Positions 15,882 through 25,008 of a stretch of 64,000 nt of DNA are shown one piece after another. Made by a program: the position numbers and the translations under genes. Positions within the stretch are counted from its first letter, which is position 1. Each line of letters starts with the position of its first letter. A model generated the notes under the pieces. It was not told where the DNA came from, did not search any database, and saw only the letters and a program-made list of their open reading frames with translations. The DNA is from Candidatus Peregrinibacteria bacterium GW2011_GWA2_33_10 (GTDB lineage: Bacteria > Patescibacteriota > Gracilibacteria > UBA1369 > GWC2-33-13): assembly GCA_000989565.1 (NCBI GenBank), contig LBOO01000002.1:50654-114653 (forward strand), read 5' to 3'.

Positions 15882-17591
15882 ATGGACAATAAATTCATAG
15901 CAAATATCTTAAGAGAAATCGGAGAAATTTTGGAAATCCAAGGAGAAAATCGATTCAAAATATTATCCTATAATCGTGCCGCGGATATTCTGGAAAATTA
16001 TCCATATGATCTGGAAGAAATCGTTGAAAGAGATCCGAAACTTCTTTTGGAAATACCCGGAATTGGAGATTCTATAGCGGAAAAAATTGAAGAACTGGTT
16101 TTAAGGGGAGAAATTAAATTTCACCAACAGCTACTTAAAAAATTTAATCACAAACTCCTCGAATTATTAAATATTCGCGGAATAGGTCCGAAAAAAGTAC
16201 GTTTATTTTCTGTTCAATTGGGAATTGAAGATATCGAACAATTGGAAGCCGCGGCTAAAAGCGGTGCCCTCGCGACGCTCCCCAAAATGGGTAAAAAAAG
16301 CGAATCTGAAATATTGGAGGCAATAAATGAATACAAACAACACAAACTCAGATATTTACTTCCGTATGGGTTACAAACAGCTGAAAAATACATTGCTTAT
16401 CTAAGCAAAAGTCCGGATATCAAAAAAGTTGAATATGCGGGATCATTAAGACGTCGAAAAGAAACTGTAGGCGATATTGACATTCTCACTACAGGCAAAA
16501 ATAAGAATAAAATCATGGATTATTTATGTTCTTTCCCCGGAGTTACCAAAGTTTTAGCTAAAGGGAGTACAAAATCCAGTGTACTTGACGAAACCGGCAT
16601 ACAAATAGATTTACGCATTGTTGAAAGTGATGAATATGGCTCGGCATTGCAGTATTTCACAGGTTGTAAAGATCATAACGTAGCCATGCGCGAAATAGCC
16701 AAAAAAAGAGGCTATAAAATCAGCGAATACGGTGTATTTAAAAAAGAAAAAAAAGTAGCCGGCAAAACAGAAGAAGAAGTTTATAAAATAATGGGATATC
16801 CTTATATAGAACCTGAATTAAGAGAAAATCGCGGAGAATTTGAAGCTGCTCGTGCCGGAAAATTACCGAAATTAATAGAATACAAAGACCTAAAAGGCGA
16901 TCTACACATGCATTCTGTATGGAGCGACGGATCGCAAAGTATCATTGAAATCGTTAAACAAGCCAAAAAACTGGGATTTAAATACATCGCTATCTCTGAT
17001 CACTCACAATCGTTACGGGTTGCCAAAGGATTAGATGAAAATTCGATTTTAGTTCAAATTGAAGAAATACAAAGGCTCAGAGAAAAAGAAAAAGACATTT
17101 TAATTTTAACCGGAGCTGAAGTTGATATCTTGGAAAACGGAGATTTGGATTTTTCGAATAAGATTTTATCAAAGTTAGATATAGTTATTGGTTCAGTACA
17201 TTCAAAATTCAGATTACCACGAGACGAACAAACAAAAAGAGTAATTAAAGCCCTGAACAATCCATATTTGAAAATTTTGGGACATCCTTCAGGCCGACTT
17301 CTTTTAAAAAGAGAGCCTCTTCAATTGGATATGGAAGCCATAATCAAAGAAGCCGCAAAAAATAAAAAAATATTGGAAATCAATTCAAATCCGCAAAGAT
17401 TAGACTTAAATGACTACTATATAAAAATGGCCAAAGATATGAATGTCAAATTTGCCATAAACTCTGATTCTCATCACACAGACCAATTCGCCTATTTAAA
17501 ATTTGGGATTTTCCAAGCCCGTCGCGGTTGGTTGGAAAAAACAGACGTAATAAATACAAGTAATGATATTCTAAAAGCGTTTAAAACATAA
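15882..17591 (+). CDS. polX: Family X DNA polymerase with PHP domain
   Basis: This 569-aa protein has the standard bacterial PolX order: helix-hairpin-helix motifs (LLEIPGIGDSIAEKIEEL near 64 and NIRGIGPKKVRLF), the nucleotidyltransferase palm (GSLRRRKETVGDIDIL near 187, with the two metal-binding aspartates), and a C-terminal PHP phosphoesterase domain beginning DLHMHSVWSDGS near 340 and containing HTDQFAYLKFG. PolX enzymes fill short gaps in base-excision repair and have 3'-5' exonuclease and AP-endonuclease activities in the PHP domain. The PHP metal ligands (HxH, H, E, H, D/H) look intact. Confidence 0.95.
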   Translation: MDNKFIANILREIGEILEIQGENRFKILSYNRAADILENYPYDLEEIVERDPKLLLEIPGIGDSIAEKIEELVLRGEIKFHQQLLKKFNHKLLELLNIRGIGPKKVRLFSVQLGIEDIEQLEAAAKSGALATLPKMGKKSESEILEAINEYKQHKLRYLLPYGLQTAEKYIAYLSKSPDIKKVEYAGSLRRRKETVGDIDILTTGKNKNKIMDYLCSFPGVTKVLAKGSTKSSVLDETGIQIDLRIVESDEYGSALQYFTGCKDHNVAMREIAKKRGYKISEYGVFKKEKKVAGKTEEEVYKIMGYPYIEPELRENRGEFEAARAGKLPKLIEYKDLKGDLHMHSVWSDGSQSIIEIVKQAKKLGFKYIAISDHSQSLRVAKGLDENSILVQIEEIQRLREKEKDILILTGAEVDILENGDLDFSNKILSKLDIVIGSVHSKFRLPRDEQTKRVIKALNNPYLKILGHPSGRLLLKREPLQLDMEAIIKEAAKNKKILEINSNPQRLDLNDYYIKMAKDMNVKFAINSDSHHTDQFAYLKFGIFQARRGWLEKTDVINTSNDILKAFKT

Positions 17592-17644
17592 AAATCAGCG
17601 ATCATTTATAAGTTGTCAGGAATTAAATGCGACATTTCTGATCA

Positions 17645-18550
17645 CTAATTCCCCCCATACCAACCAATCGCCTTCTTAACCCCTTCCTCAATCGGCGTTT
17701 TAGGCTTAAAACTAACCTTTTTTGAAATCTTTGAAATATCCGCGATATATTTGATTACCTCTCCGGTCCTATTTTTCGATAAAATAATTTTACTTTTACT
17801 GTTTAAATTTTGTTTCACTAGCTTGGCTACATCGAAAATCCGTATACCTCTGCCAAATGAAATATTGTAAGTGTCGTTTTTTGCTGAATCAAACTTTTTT
17901 ATGCAATTCAAAACCGCTGAAATTGTGTCATCTATATAAGTAAAATCGAGGAGCTTCTCTTTCCCGAATATCACCAAATCCTTATTTTTTTTTGCCAGTC
18001 GGATAAACAAAGGAATTACTCTATTGCTTTCATCATACATACCGTAAACATTTGAAAATCTGACAATGATAAAATCAATACCATAGCATTCTTTGTAAGC
18101 ATGTATTAGTGCCTCTCCTCCAATTTTAGAAGCCGAATAAGGGCTTTCGCAATTAATAATATCCGCATCCTCTTCCTTATGAATTATATTCTTTGTATTA
18201 CCATAAACTTCCCTACTGGATGCGAACATAAACTTTTTAATATTATTCTTTCGACAAAATTCCAAAGTATTATATAACGTTATAAAATTATCTTTTGCTA
18301 AATCCGGATTTTCGACCAAATCATATACCCTCGCATTCGCCGCAAGATGTACAACCATATCAATTTTTTTTGGTAATTTTGAAAAAGCTTTTTTGCTTCT
18401 CAAATCACCGATAATCGTATTTTTGTCTACACTTTTTTGCCATTTGTTTTTTTTCTTATCTATACCTATAATCTCAACCTTTTCTTTCATCAAAACCTCG
18501 CATAATCTAGTGCCGATTGTGCCGCTTGAACCTGTAATTAGGATTTTCAT
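17645..18550 (-). CDS. NAD-dependent sugar-nucleotide epimerase/dehydratase
   Basis: This 301-aa short-chain dehydrogenase of the extended (GalE/RmlB-like) type has the cofactor motif TGSSGTIGTR at residues 6-15, VVHLAAN at about 67, the serine-tyrosine-lysine triad in SSREVYG and SPYSASKIGGE, and VRFSNVYG downstream. Enzymes of this group convert UDP- or GDP-sugars for surface polysaccharides. It stands alone, tail to tail with polX, with the SLH-protease operon on the far side. The exact sugar cannot be told from the sequence. Confidence 0.85.
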   Translation of the reverse strand: MKILITGSSGTIGTRLCEVLMKEKVEIIGIDKKKNKWQKSVDKNTIIGDLRSKKAFSKLPKKIDMVVHLAANARVYDLVENPDLAKDNFITLYNTLEFCRKNNIKKFMFASSREVYGNTKNIIHKEEDADIINCESPYSASKIGGEALIHAYKECYGIDFIIVRFSNVYGMYDESNRVIPLFIRLAKKNKDLVIFGKEKLLDFTYIDDTISAVLNCIKKFDSAKNDTYNISFGRGIRIFDVAKLVKQNLNSKSKIILSKNRTGEVIKYIADISKISKKVSFKPKTPIEEGVKKAIGWYGGN

Positions 18551-18648
18551 ATAAATAATTTTAAGTTAAATTTTCATCTCTCCAATAAATCCAAAAACCA
18601 TTAAAGCAATTATCGCGAATAAAGTAAATTATGATATTAAGAATTTTC

Positions 18649-18677
18649 TTGAAAATTTGACCTGAATAAGCTATAAT
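18649..18677 (+). promoter_or_regulatory. Promoter of the tandem SLH-protease operon
   Basis: TTGAAA (18649-18654), a 17-nt spacer and a consensus TATAAT (18672-18677) lie 31 nt before the start codon at 18709. Confidence 0.7.
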
Positions 18678-18708
18678 CAAAAGATAAAATAAATATAAAA
18701 AATTAAAA

Positions 18709-18939
18709 ATGTTTAAGAAAAAAATTATATTCCTTTCATTTTCAATTATCTTATTGATTTTCGTATCAAAAAATGAAAATTTTCTTAGATTATCGGAAAA
18801 TCTTATAGTTAGAATTTTTGATGGTGAAAGAGCTTCCAATATTCAAACCCCCATTGAGAATTTGCAAGAAAATACATCGCCGGTTTTTGAAAATTTAAAT
18901 ATTCAGCAAAACAAAATATTGAAAATTCTCCTGTTATAA
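18709..18939 (+). pseudogene. N-terminal signal-peptide fragment of a frameshifted SLH-subtilisin
   Basis: This 76-codon reading frame starts with MFKKKIIFLSF and a hydrophobic core, a typical signal peptide or anchor. It continues into a Glu/Asn/Pro-rich segment (QTPIENLQENTSPVFENLN, positions 46-64). The same kind of segment (NIENSPVINEIQEQTPP) resumes one frame away from about 18912 and runs in frame into the protease at 18990. Adding one base within the A-rich stretch at 18907-18917 would join the two into a protein of about 912 aa. I read it as one gene broken by a one-base deletion, or an assembly error. Confidence 0.7.
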
Positions 18940-18989
18940 ATGAAATACAAGAACAAACACCTCCGGCTTTAACTCCGAATCCTGAAATA

Positions 18990-21446
18990 ATGGAAGATAT
19001 TCAAATTCCGGAAATAGTTGAAAATGTGGTTAATGAAATGCCTCTGATAAATACACCCGCGACTTCTGAAATAATCCCTAAAATAACAGAATCCCTTTCT
19101 TTTCGAAATCAAAAATGTCTACGAAATTCTTTAAGAAACAGTCTTGAAAGTATTAATGATGAAAATAAAATAGATATCATATTAAGCTATAAAAATATAT
19201 CCATTGAAAACAATAATATCATTCAGGAAATTGAAAATTTTCTTAATCAAACAAAACTTCCTTTCCGAAAACATACTTTAATCGATGCTGTTTCCATAAG
19301 ACAAATAGAGAAAAGACAGGTTAGAGAATTGTTGAACGAACTTAAAAGCAAATCCATCTTAAATGATGAAACTTTAAATGACGAAGATGATAAACAAAAA
19401 ATCGCGAAATGTAATGTATATCTGGAATATGATCATAAATTAACATTAAAATTAAACTCTTCAAATAAATATATTGAATCCGGGCGGGTTCATGACGATT
19501 TAAAAATTAACGGTGCAGGAATAAAAGTAGCCATATTGGACACGGGAATCGACATTCATCACCCGGGATTCAGTAATCAAATTATTGATTCCATCGATTA
19601 TACCGGAGAGGGAGTTTATGACTTAAATGGTCATGGAACTCATGTCGCTTGCATTGTCGGATGCAATAAAGGCGAATATCTGGGCATAGCTCCGGAAGCG
19701 AAATTGATTAATATTAAAACCACCGGCAAAGAAGGTGAAGGAAGTATGTCTGATACTATTTCCGGTCTGGAATATGCTTTAAAAAAAGAAGCGGACATTG
19801 CCAATATCAGTTTAGGTGCTTTGATAGAGAACTGCGATGGCTCGGATGCTTTATCGCGAGCTGTTGACGAGGCTTACAACGAAGGTTTGTTTGTAATAAC
19901 CGCAGCCGGCAATTTCGGTCCGAAAAAAAATACAATTTCAACTCCCGGATGCGCGCAAAAAGCGCTGACAGTAGGCGCTGTTGATGAAAGTGGTTATATA
20001 GCGGATTTTTCTTCACGCGGCCCCACAACCGATAATCGCTTCAAGCCGGACATTTTTGCTCCCGGGGTAGACATTACCTCTGCCTGGATCGATGAACAAT
20101 ATGTGGTAATAGATGGAACCAGCCAAGCCGCTCCTCATGCTGCCGGCGTCGTAGCCTTATTAATGTCCGCAAACCCCAATTTGAATAATGATGAGATTAA
20201 AAATGTCTTAAATTTGACATCGGATAGCCTTGGCAAAGAATATGATTATCTTGGTAATCAGGGAATTATCAATGCGTTTGACGCGATTTCCCCTTATGTG
20301 GAAGAGGTTGAATATGAGCAAGAAATAAAAGAACCGGCTAAAGATACTGCAGAACAGGTCCCGGTCAAAAATACTCCTTTGAAAGAGGAAAATTTTTCTG
20401 AAGATTCAATAATGCAAGAAAATTCAACTATTGATATTAATTTTAAATTTGATGATAAATCAGAATCAGTATCCGATTTGAATGAAGCTCAAGCAAATTT
20501 ACAGAAATGTTTAAATAATTCTCAGCAATCAGAGCAAAAAAAGGAATGTCAGAAGATATTTCTCGATAATCAGATCAAAATTAAAAAACAAGAATTGGAC
20601 AAAGAGAATAAAGAAAAAACAAATAAACTAAATCAAAACTTACTGCTTCTAGGTCAGGAAAGCGGAAAAATTAATGATAATGCTAAAACAAAATTAAGAA
20701 CAATTTTAGATCAAATAAATAAAACAATTTTAATCGATAAAGCAAATGAAATTATTTTTGAAGAAACTAACAATTTAATATTAAAAATCAAAAATAATGA
20801 AATAAAAATTCAAGATATAGAAAGCTTGGAAAAAATTTTCATAGATCAGATAGATAGAAATACAGAAGAAAAATACCAAAAAAATTATATACCATTTAAA
20901 GATGTAGATGATAATAAATGGTTTTTCACATTTGTCGATGAAGTAAAAAAATTAAAAATTGTTTCCGGATACACTGATCTGAAGGGTAATCCAACAGGTG
21001 AATTTGGACCATCAAATTTAACCACAGTGGCGGAAGCCCTAAAAATGGCTTTAGAAAGTTCAGGATATGGCCAATCAATTTCAAATGGCCGACCTCAAAA
21101 TAAAAAAGCCGAAAATCATTGGGCAATGAAGTATTATTTAAAGGCGGAAGAGCTGAAATTAGATATAATAAAAAATATTTTAGACGATCCAAACAGGCCG
21201 ATTACGCGTGAAGAATTTGTCAAATTACAGTTGGAAGTATTCAAAATAACACCATTAACTACCTACTCTCCTATTTTTTCCGACATTGATGAGAAATCTG
21301 ATTTTTCCGGTTTCATTTATCGAGCTTATCAAGATGGAGTAATTTCCGGCGATAGTGAAAAAAACACTTTCCGACCGCGAGATAATATTAATCGGGCAGA
21401 ATTGGCAAAAGTTCTTGTTCAATCGATTAACACCTATAAAAAATAA
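18990..21446 (+). CDS. Subtilisin-like S8 protease with C-terminal SLH domains (frameshifted 5' end)
   Basis: The open frame actually extends up to 18891, so the ATG at 18990 is only the first ATG after the frameshift. It encodes 818 aa: a prodomain-like region (about 35-155), a complete S8 domain (about 165-435) and, after a spacer, a Cys-paired helical segment (about 495-600). About three SLH-type modules follow from residue 630 (FKDVDDNKWFF, GEFGPSN, NTFRPRDNINRAELAK). Catalytic residues are in ILDTGID, NGHGTHVAC and DGTSQAAPH. It would be a surface-anchored protease if the signal peptide fragment upstream is joined. It is 2 bp before its paralogue. Confidence 0.85.
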   Translation: MEDIQIPEIVENVVNEMPLINTPATSEIIPKITESLSFRNQKCLRNSLRNSLESINDENKIDIILSYKNISIENNNIIQEIENFLNQTKLPFRKHTLIDAVSIRQIEKRQVRELLNELKSKSILNDETLNDEDDKQKIAKCNVYLEYDHKLTLKLNSSNKYIESGRVHDDLKINGAGIKVAILDTGIDIHHPGFSNQIIDSIDYTGEGVYDLNGHGTHVACIVGCNKGEYLGIAPEAKLINIKTTGKEGEGSMSDTISGLEYALKKEADIANISLGALIENCDGSDALSRAVDEAYNEGLFVITAAGNFGPKKNTISTPGCAQKALTVGAVDESGYIADFSSRGPTTDNRFKPDIFAPGVDITSAWIDEQYVVIDGTSQAAPHAAGVVALLMSANPNLNNDEIKNVLNLTSDSLGKEYDYLGNQGIINAFDAISPYVEEVEYEQEIKEPAKDTAEQVPVKNTPLKEENFSEDSIMQENSTIDINFKFDDKSESVSDLNEAQANLQKCLNNSQQSEQKKECQKIFLDNQIKIKKQELDKENKEKTNKLNQNLLLLGQESGKINDNAKTKLRTILDQINKTILIDKANEIIFEETNNLILKIKNNEIKIQDIESLEKIFIDQIDRNTEEKYQKNYIPFKDVDDNKWFFTFVDEVKKLKIVSGYTDLKGNPTGEFGPSNLTTVAEALKMALESSGYGQSISNGRPQNKKAENHWAMKYYLKAEELKLDIIKNILDDPNRPITREEFVKLQLEVFKITPLTTYSPIFSDIDEKSDFSGFIYRAYQDGVISGDSEKNTFRPRDNINRAELAKVLVQSINTYKK

Positions 21447-21448
21447 TC

Positions 21449-24400
21449 ATGTCAGTAAGAAAGAAATATTTTATCATATTTATCCTATTATTTAGCCTGA
21501 CTATATTAACAAATTATAGTAACTTTTTTACAGATGTAATTCAAACTCAACAATCCGGACCAACTCAACCGCCACCAACTCAGGAAATAAAAGAATCCAC
21601 TACTGAGCCACCAACTCAGGAAATACAAGAGCCGCCACCTCCGCCACCAACTGAGCCAATAACGCAACAAACGACACAACCAACCACTCTTCTGCCCGCA
21701 GAAACGCCTTCAACCACTCTAACTAATGAGCCCCCTGTTAATACTTTAAATCCTCAAACCAATTCCCAACCGATTCCTGAAGAAAATAAAGATAGTGCTC
21801 CTGAAGAGAATCTTCCTATAAATCCGCCACCCCCGCCACCGGCACCAAGAGAAATAAGTTGTTTGGAAATGAATATAATAGAAGAACAATGTAAAGATCA
21901 GGAATATTTGAAGAATAACATTGAGAAATTTAAAGAAGAAGAATGTATTGAAAATGAAGATTGTAGTAATCCCGAAAACCTGGAAAGGCAATGTTTGGAA
22001 TACTCAGGAATTCACGGCCCTGATAAAAATTATTGGTTAAACGTTAGGAAAGGCATGAATTGCGAAATTCATGAATATTTATTTAAGACTTATGGCAGAA
22101 ATTGTTCCGCTCAAAGAATATTTACGAATACAGCGGTCTTAAAAACAATTTGTAGAAAAGTGGAGCTTGAAGGAGTCTTGCCAAAAATATCCGTGAAACA
22201 AAAAGCGGAAAAAAAAGAAGCACCCCAATCCCTGCCTGAAGATCAAACTAAAACAGAAACTCCAAATAAAGAGGAAATTTCTCCTATTATAGAGGATGAA
22301 AAATTACCTTCGAATATTGTTTATAAAACTAACAGCGGCGATACTGCATTATTGAATAAAACATCTGAAAGTAATATAGAAATAAAAGAAGAACCTGAAA
22401 TTAATAATGAAAATAATGAAACAACAAATACACATCAAGACATATATGAACAAAAAATAAAAGAATTTGAACAAAGCCTAAATGAAAGCTTTGGTAATAT
22501 TGAAAAAATAATTACTGAGAAACAAAAAGAACTGGAAGCGAAATTGTCGGAAATAGCGGAAAAAAAGATAAATGAGCTCGCGCGAATTGAAAAAATAAAA
22601 CAAGAAAAAATAAATGATATAAATATTTCTGAAGTACAAAAACAAATAGAAAAGATAAATCAGAAGGCTGAAGTAATAGAGAATAAAATTGAAGAAATCC
22701 AAAATAGAGAGCGGAAAAGAGAAATAATGGTTCCTCGAGAATTAAAAAATGATGTGGAAAAATCAGTGGTTGATCTTGCCGAAAAAATGAATAAGCAAGA
22801 TGGATATTTGGATGTGATTATAGATTTTAAAGATCTTAAGTTAAATGCCTCTCAACTCGCAATTATATCGAGAAGCAGCTCGCAAACTACGAATTTGGGC
22901 GACCACCGCGCAGTTGTTAAATTTACACCTGAACAATTTCAAAATTATCTTTCAATAGCTCCCATTGTAAGCAAAGAGCAAAAAATCCAGAGGGATTATG
23001 ATTTGCGCTTGTGGCTTGATACATCATCAACCTATATTGGGTCAACAGTTGTTCAGTCTGACATGGGATTCACCGGAAAGAATATTAAAGTCGCAGTTTT
23101 AGACACTGGTATTGAGCAAGATTTTCCCGGATTAAAAGACCGCGTAATCGATGCGATAGATTTCACCGGAGAAGGTGTCGGCGATAAAAACGGTCATGGA
23201 ACTCATGTCGCGTGTATCATCGGATGTAACGATAAAATATACAAAGGAAACGCCCCGGGAGTCGAAATTTTGGATGTCAAAGTAATGAAGTCGGATGGCT
23301 CCGGAAAAATGTCTTATGCAATTGATGGAATAGAATGGGCGATAGAAAAAGGAGCAAATATTATAAATATAAGCTTGGGTGCGAAAATCGACTTATGCGA
23401 TGGCACGGATTTACTCTCGGAAGCGGTAAATGAAGCTGTTGAAAAAGGAATAGTGGTTATAACAGCAGCCGGCAACTTCGGACCTGATGCTGAAACTGTT
23501 TCTGCTCCGGGTTGTTCCGAAAAATCACTAACAGTAGGCGCGGTTAACGAAAATAAGGAAATCGCTTTATTCTCTTCCATTGGTCCCACAGCTGATGGTC
23601 GGATAAAACCGGATATTTATGCTCCCGGCGTAGATATAACTTCCGGATGGATAGATGGAACTTATGCGATAGTGAATGGAACAAGCCAAGCAGCTCCGCA
23701 CGTGGCTGCGGTTGCGGCATTATTGTTGGAAGCAAATCCATCGCTAACACCTGAAGATATAAAAAATATTTTAGTAAGTACCGCAACTCCGATTACAAAT
23801 CAAGAGCAAGGGATTGTTGACGCTTATAATGCGCTTTATCTCTATTCAAGTATAAAGAAAACCGATATTGTCGCAAATCAAAATACTGCTCAAAAAAAGC
23901 CCAGAAAAAAAATATCAATGGCTGAAAGAAAGATAAGTGTTCATCAGCAAGCTGTTCAAAATACTAGAAATGCTCGCGAGGAATTAAAACTATGCAGATT
24001 GGGAGCAAGGGATGACGAAGAAATTAAAAAAGATTGCTTGCAGGATTTTTTAAAAAAACAAATAAAAAATCAAAAAGAAAGATTGACATCGGAAGAAAAA
24101 GAAAAAATAAAAATTGTTCAACAAAATGCCATAAAAATTAATGAATTAAGCAAGAATGCTGGAGACAATGAAGATATATTTAAAAAAATTGCTTCAACTT
24201 TGTACTTTTCCGCGTTTAGCGGTCCGAGTCTTCAGGAAATGGCTGATAAATCAAGCGAACTTATTAGAGACATAGAAACTAAAAATCCAATATTGTCGAG
24301 TAAAATTAAACAATTTATAAAATTATACCAGCAAAAAAAAGATGAATCTATTATTGACGGATATATAAGAGGATTAATTCCTTTTAAAGATATCGGTGAA

Positions 24401-24934
24401 AATACATGGTATTTCAGCTATATAGAAGATGTTAAAAACAGAGGAATTATAAACGGTTATAAAGATGAAAATGGAAATCCGACCGGATTTTTCGGACCGG
24501 AAAATCCATTAACAATAGCCGAAGCAGTGAAAATCTTTTTGGAAAGCGCAAAAATTAAACCAAGCATCTCACTGGAACCGCCACAACATTATTTGTTCAC
24601 AAAACATTGGGCGGAAAAATATCTTCAAAAATGTGAAGAATTAAATCTAAGTTTATTTAAAAATGCTGATTTGGATCCAAATCGCTATATTACAAGAGAA
24701 GAAGTCGCCACATTTTTAATGGAAATATTTAAACTTCCTCAAGTTTCTAAAATTGATCCGATTTTTAAAGACGTAAATTCCAATTCAAATTTTGCTGAAA
24801 ATATTTACAGTATCTATGCCTTGGGAATCGTTTCCGGCGACCATTACAATAATACTTTTCGTCCATACGACCAGATAGCCCGCGCGGAAATGGCAAAAAT
24901 CATCATAGAAACATTGCAGCTGTTATCAAAATAG
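21449..24934 (+). CDS. Large SLH-anchored subtilisin with Pro-rich, Cys-rich and coiled-coil N-terminus
   Basis: This 1161-aa protein has a signal peptide (about 1-25) and a Pro/Thr/Gln/Glu-rich linker (30-140). A Cys-rich module (about 144-250; for example SCLEMNIIEEQC, ECIENEDCS, NCEIHEY) and a long coiled coil (about 330-430) follow. A prodomain-like region comes next, then an S8 domain (about 540-800) with VLDTGIEQ, NGHGTHVAC and NGTSQAAPH. A Cys-x13-Cys helical segment and C-terminal SLH modules (FKDIGENTWYF, GFFGPEN, NTFRPYDQIARAEMAK) end the protein. It lies 2 bp behind its paralogue and is probably cotranscribed. The N-terminal module is absent from the other two proteases. Predicted location: cell wall surface. 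Confidence 0.88.
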   Translation: MSVRKKYFIIFILLFSLTILTNYSNFFTDVIQTQQSGPTQPPPTQEIKESTTEPPTQEIQEPPPPPPTEPITQQTTQPTTLLPAETPSTTLTNEPPVNTLNPQTNSQPIPEENKDSAPEENLPINPPPPPPAPREISCLEMNIIEEQCKDQEYLKNNIEKFKEEECIENEDCSNPENLERQCLEYSGIHGPDKNYWLNVRKGMNCEIHEYLFKTYGRNCSAQRIFTNTAVLKTICRKVELEGVLPKISVKQKAEKKEAPQSLPEDQTKTETPNKEEISPIIEDEKLPSNIVYKTNSGDTALLNKTSESNIEIKEEPEINNENNETTNTHQDIYEQKIKEFEQSLNESFGNIEKIITEKQKELEAKLSEIAEKKINELARIEKIKQEKINDINISEVQKQIEKINQKAEVIENKIEEIQNRERKREIMVPRELKNDVEKSVVDLAEKMNKQDGYLDVIIDFKDLKLNASQLAIISRSSSQTTNLGDHRAVVKFTPEQFQNYLSIAPIVSKEQKIQRDYDLRLWLDTSSTYIGSTVVQSDMGFTGKNIKVAVLDTGIEQDFPGLKDRVIDAIDFTGEGVGDKNGHGTHVACIIGCNDKIYKGNAPGVEILDVKVMKSDGSGKMSYAIDGIEWAIEKGANIINISLGAKIDLCDGTDLLSEAVNEAVEKGIVVITAAGNFGPDAETVSAPGCSEKSLTVGAVNENKEIALFSSIGPTADGRIKPDIYAPGVDITSGWIDGTYAIVNGTSQAAPHVAAVAALLLEANPSLTPEDIKNILVSTATPITNQEQGIVDAYNALYLYSSIKKTDIVANQNTAQKKPRKKISMAERKISVHQQAVQNTRNAREELKLCRLGARDDEEIKKDCLQDFLKKQIKNQKERLTSEEKEKIKIVQQNAIKINELSKNAGDNEDIFKKIASTLYFSAFSGPSLQEMADKSSELIRDIETKNPILSSKIKQFIKLYQQKKDESIIDGYIRGLIPFKDIGENTWYFSYIEDVKNRGIINGYKDENGNPTGFFGPENPLTIAEAVKIFLESAKIKPSISLEPPQHYLFTKHWAEKYLQKCEELNLSLFKNADLDPNRYITREEVATFLMEIFKLPQVSKIDPIFKDVNSNSNFAENIYSIYALGIVSGDHYNNTFRPYDQIARAEMAKIIIETLQLLSK

Positions 24935-24941
24935 ATAATTT

Positions 24942-24961
24942 AAAAATCAAGTTTGATTTTT
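24942..24961 (+). terminator. Weak AT-rich hairpin after the protease operon
   Basis: AAAAATCAA and TTGATTTTT form a 9-bp perfect stem with a 2-nt loop, 8 bp after the protease stop. The stem is A/T rich and its right arm overlaps a TTGATT -35-like box (24953-24958) that pairs with GATAAT at 24975-24980 as a possible promoter of the MATE gene. Confidence 0.4.
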
Positions 24962-25008
24962 ATACTTAAATAGAGATAATGAAACATTCTATTCTCAATA
25001 TTTAATAT

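Noticed and set aside
18907..18945. Programmed -1 frameshift in the first SLH-subtilisin.
   Set aside because: No good slippery heptamer in the right phase and no clear downstream structure; the A-run points more simply to a deletion or sequence error.
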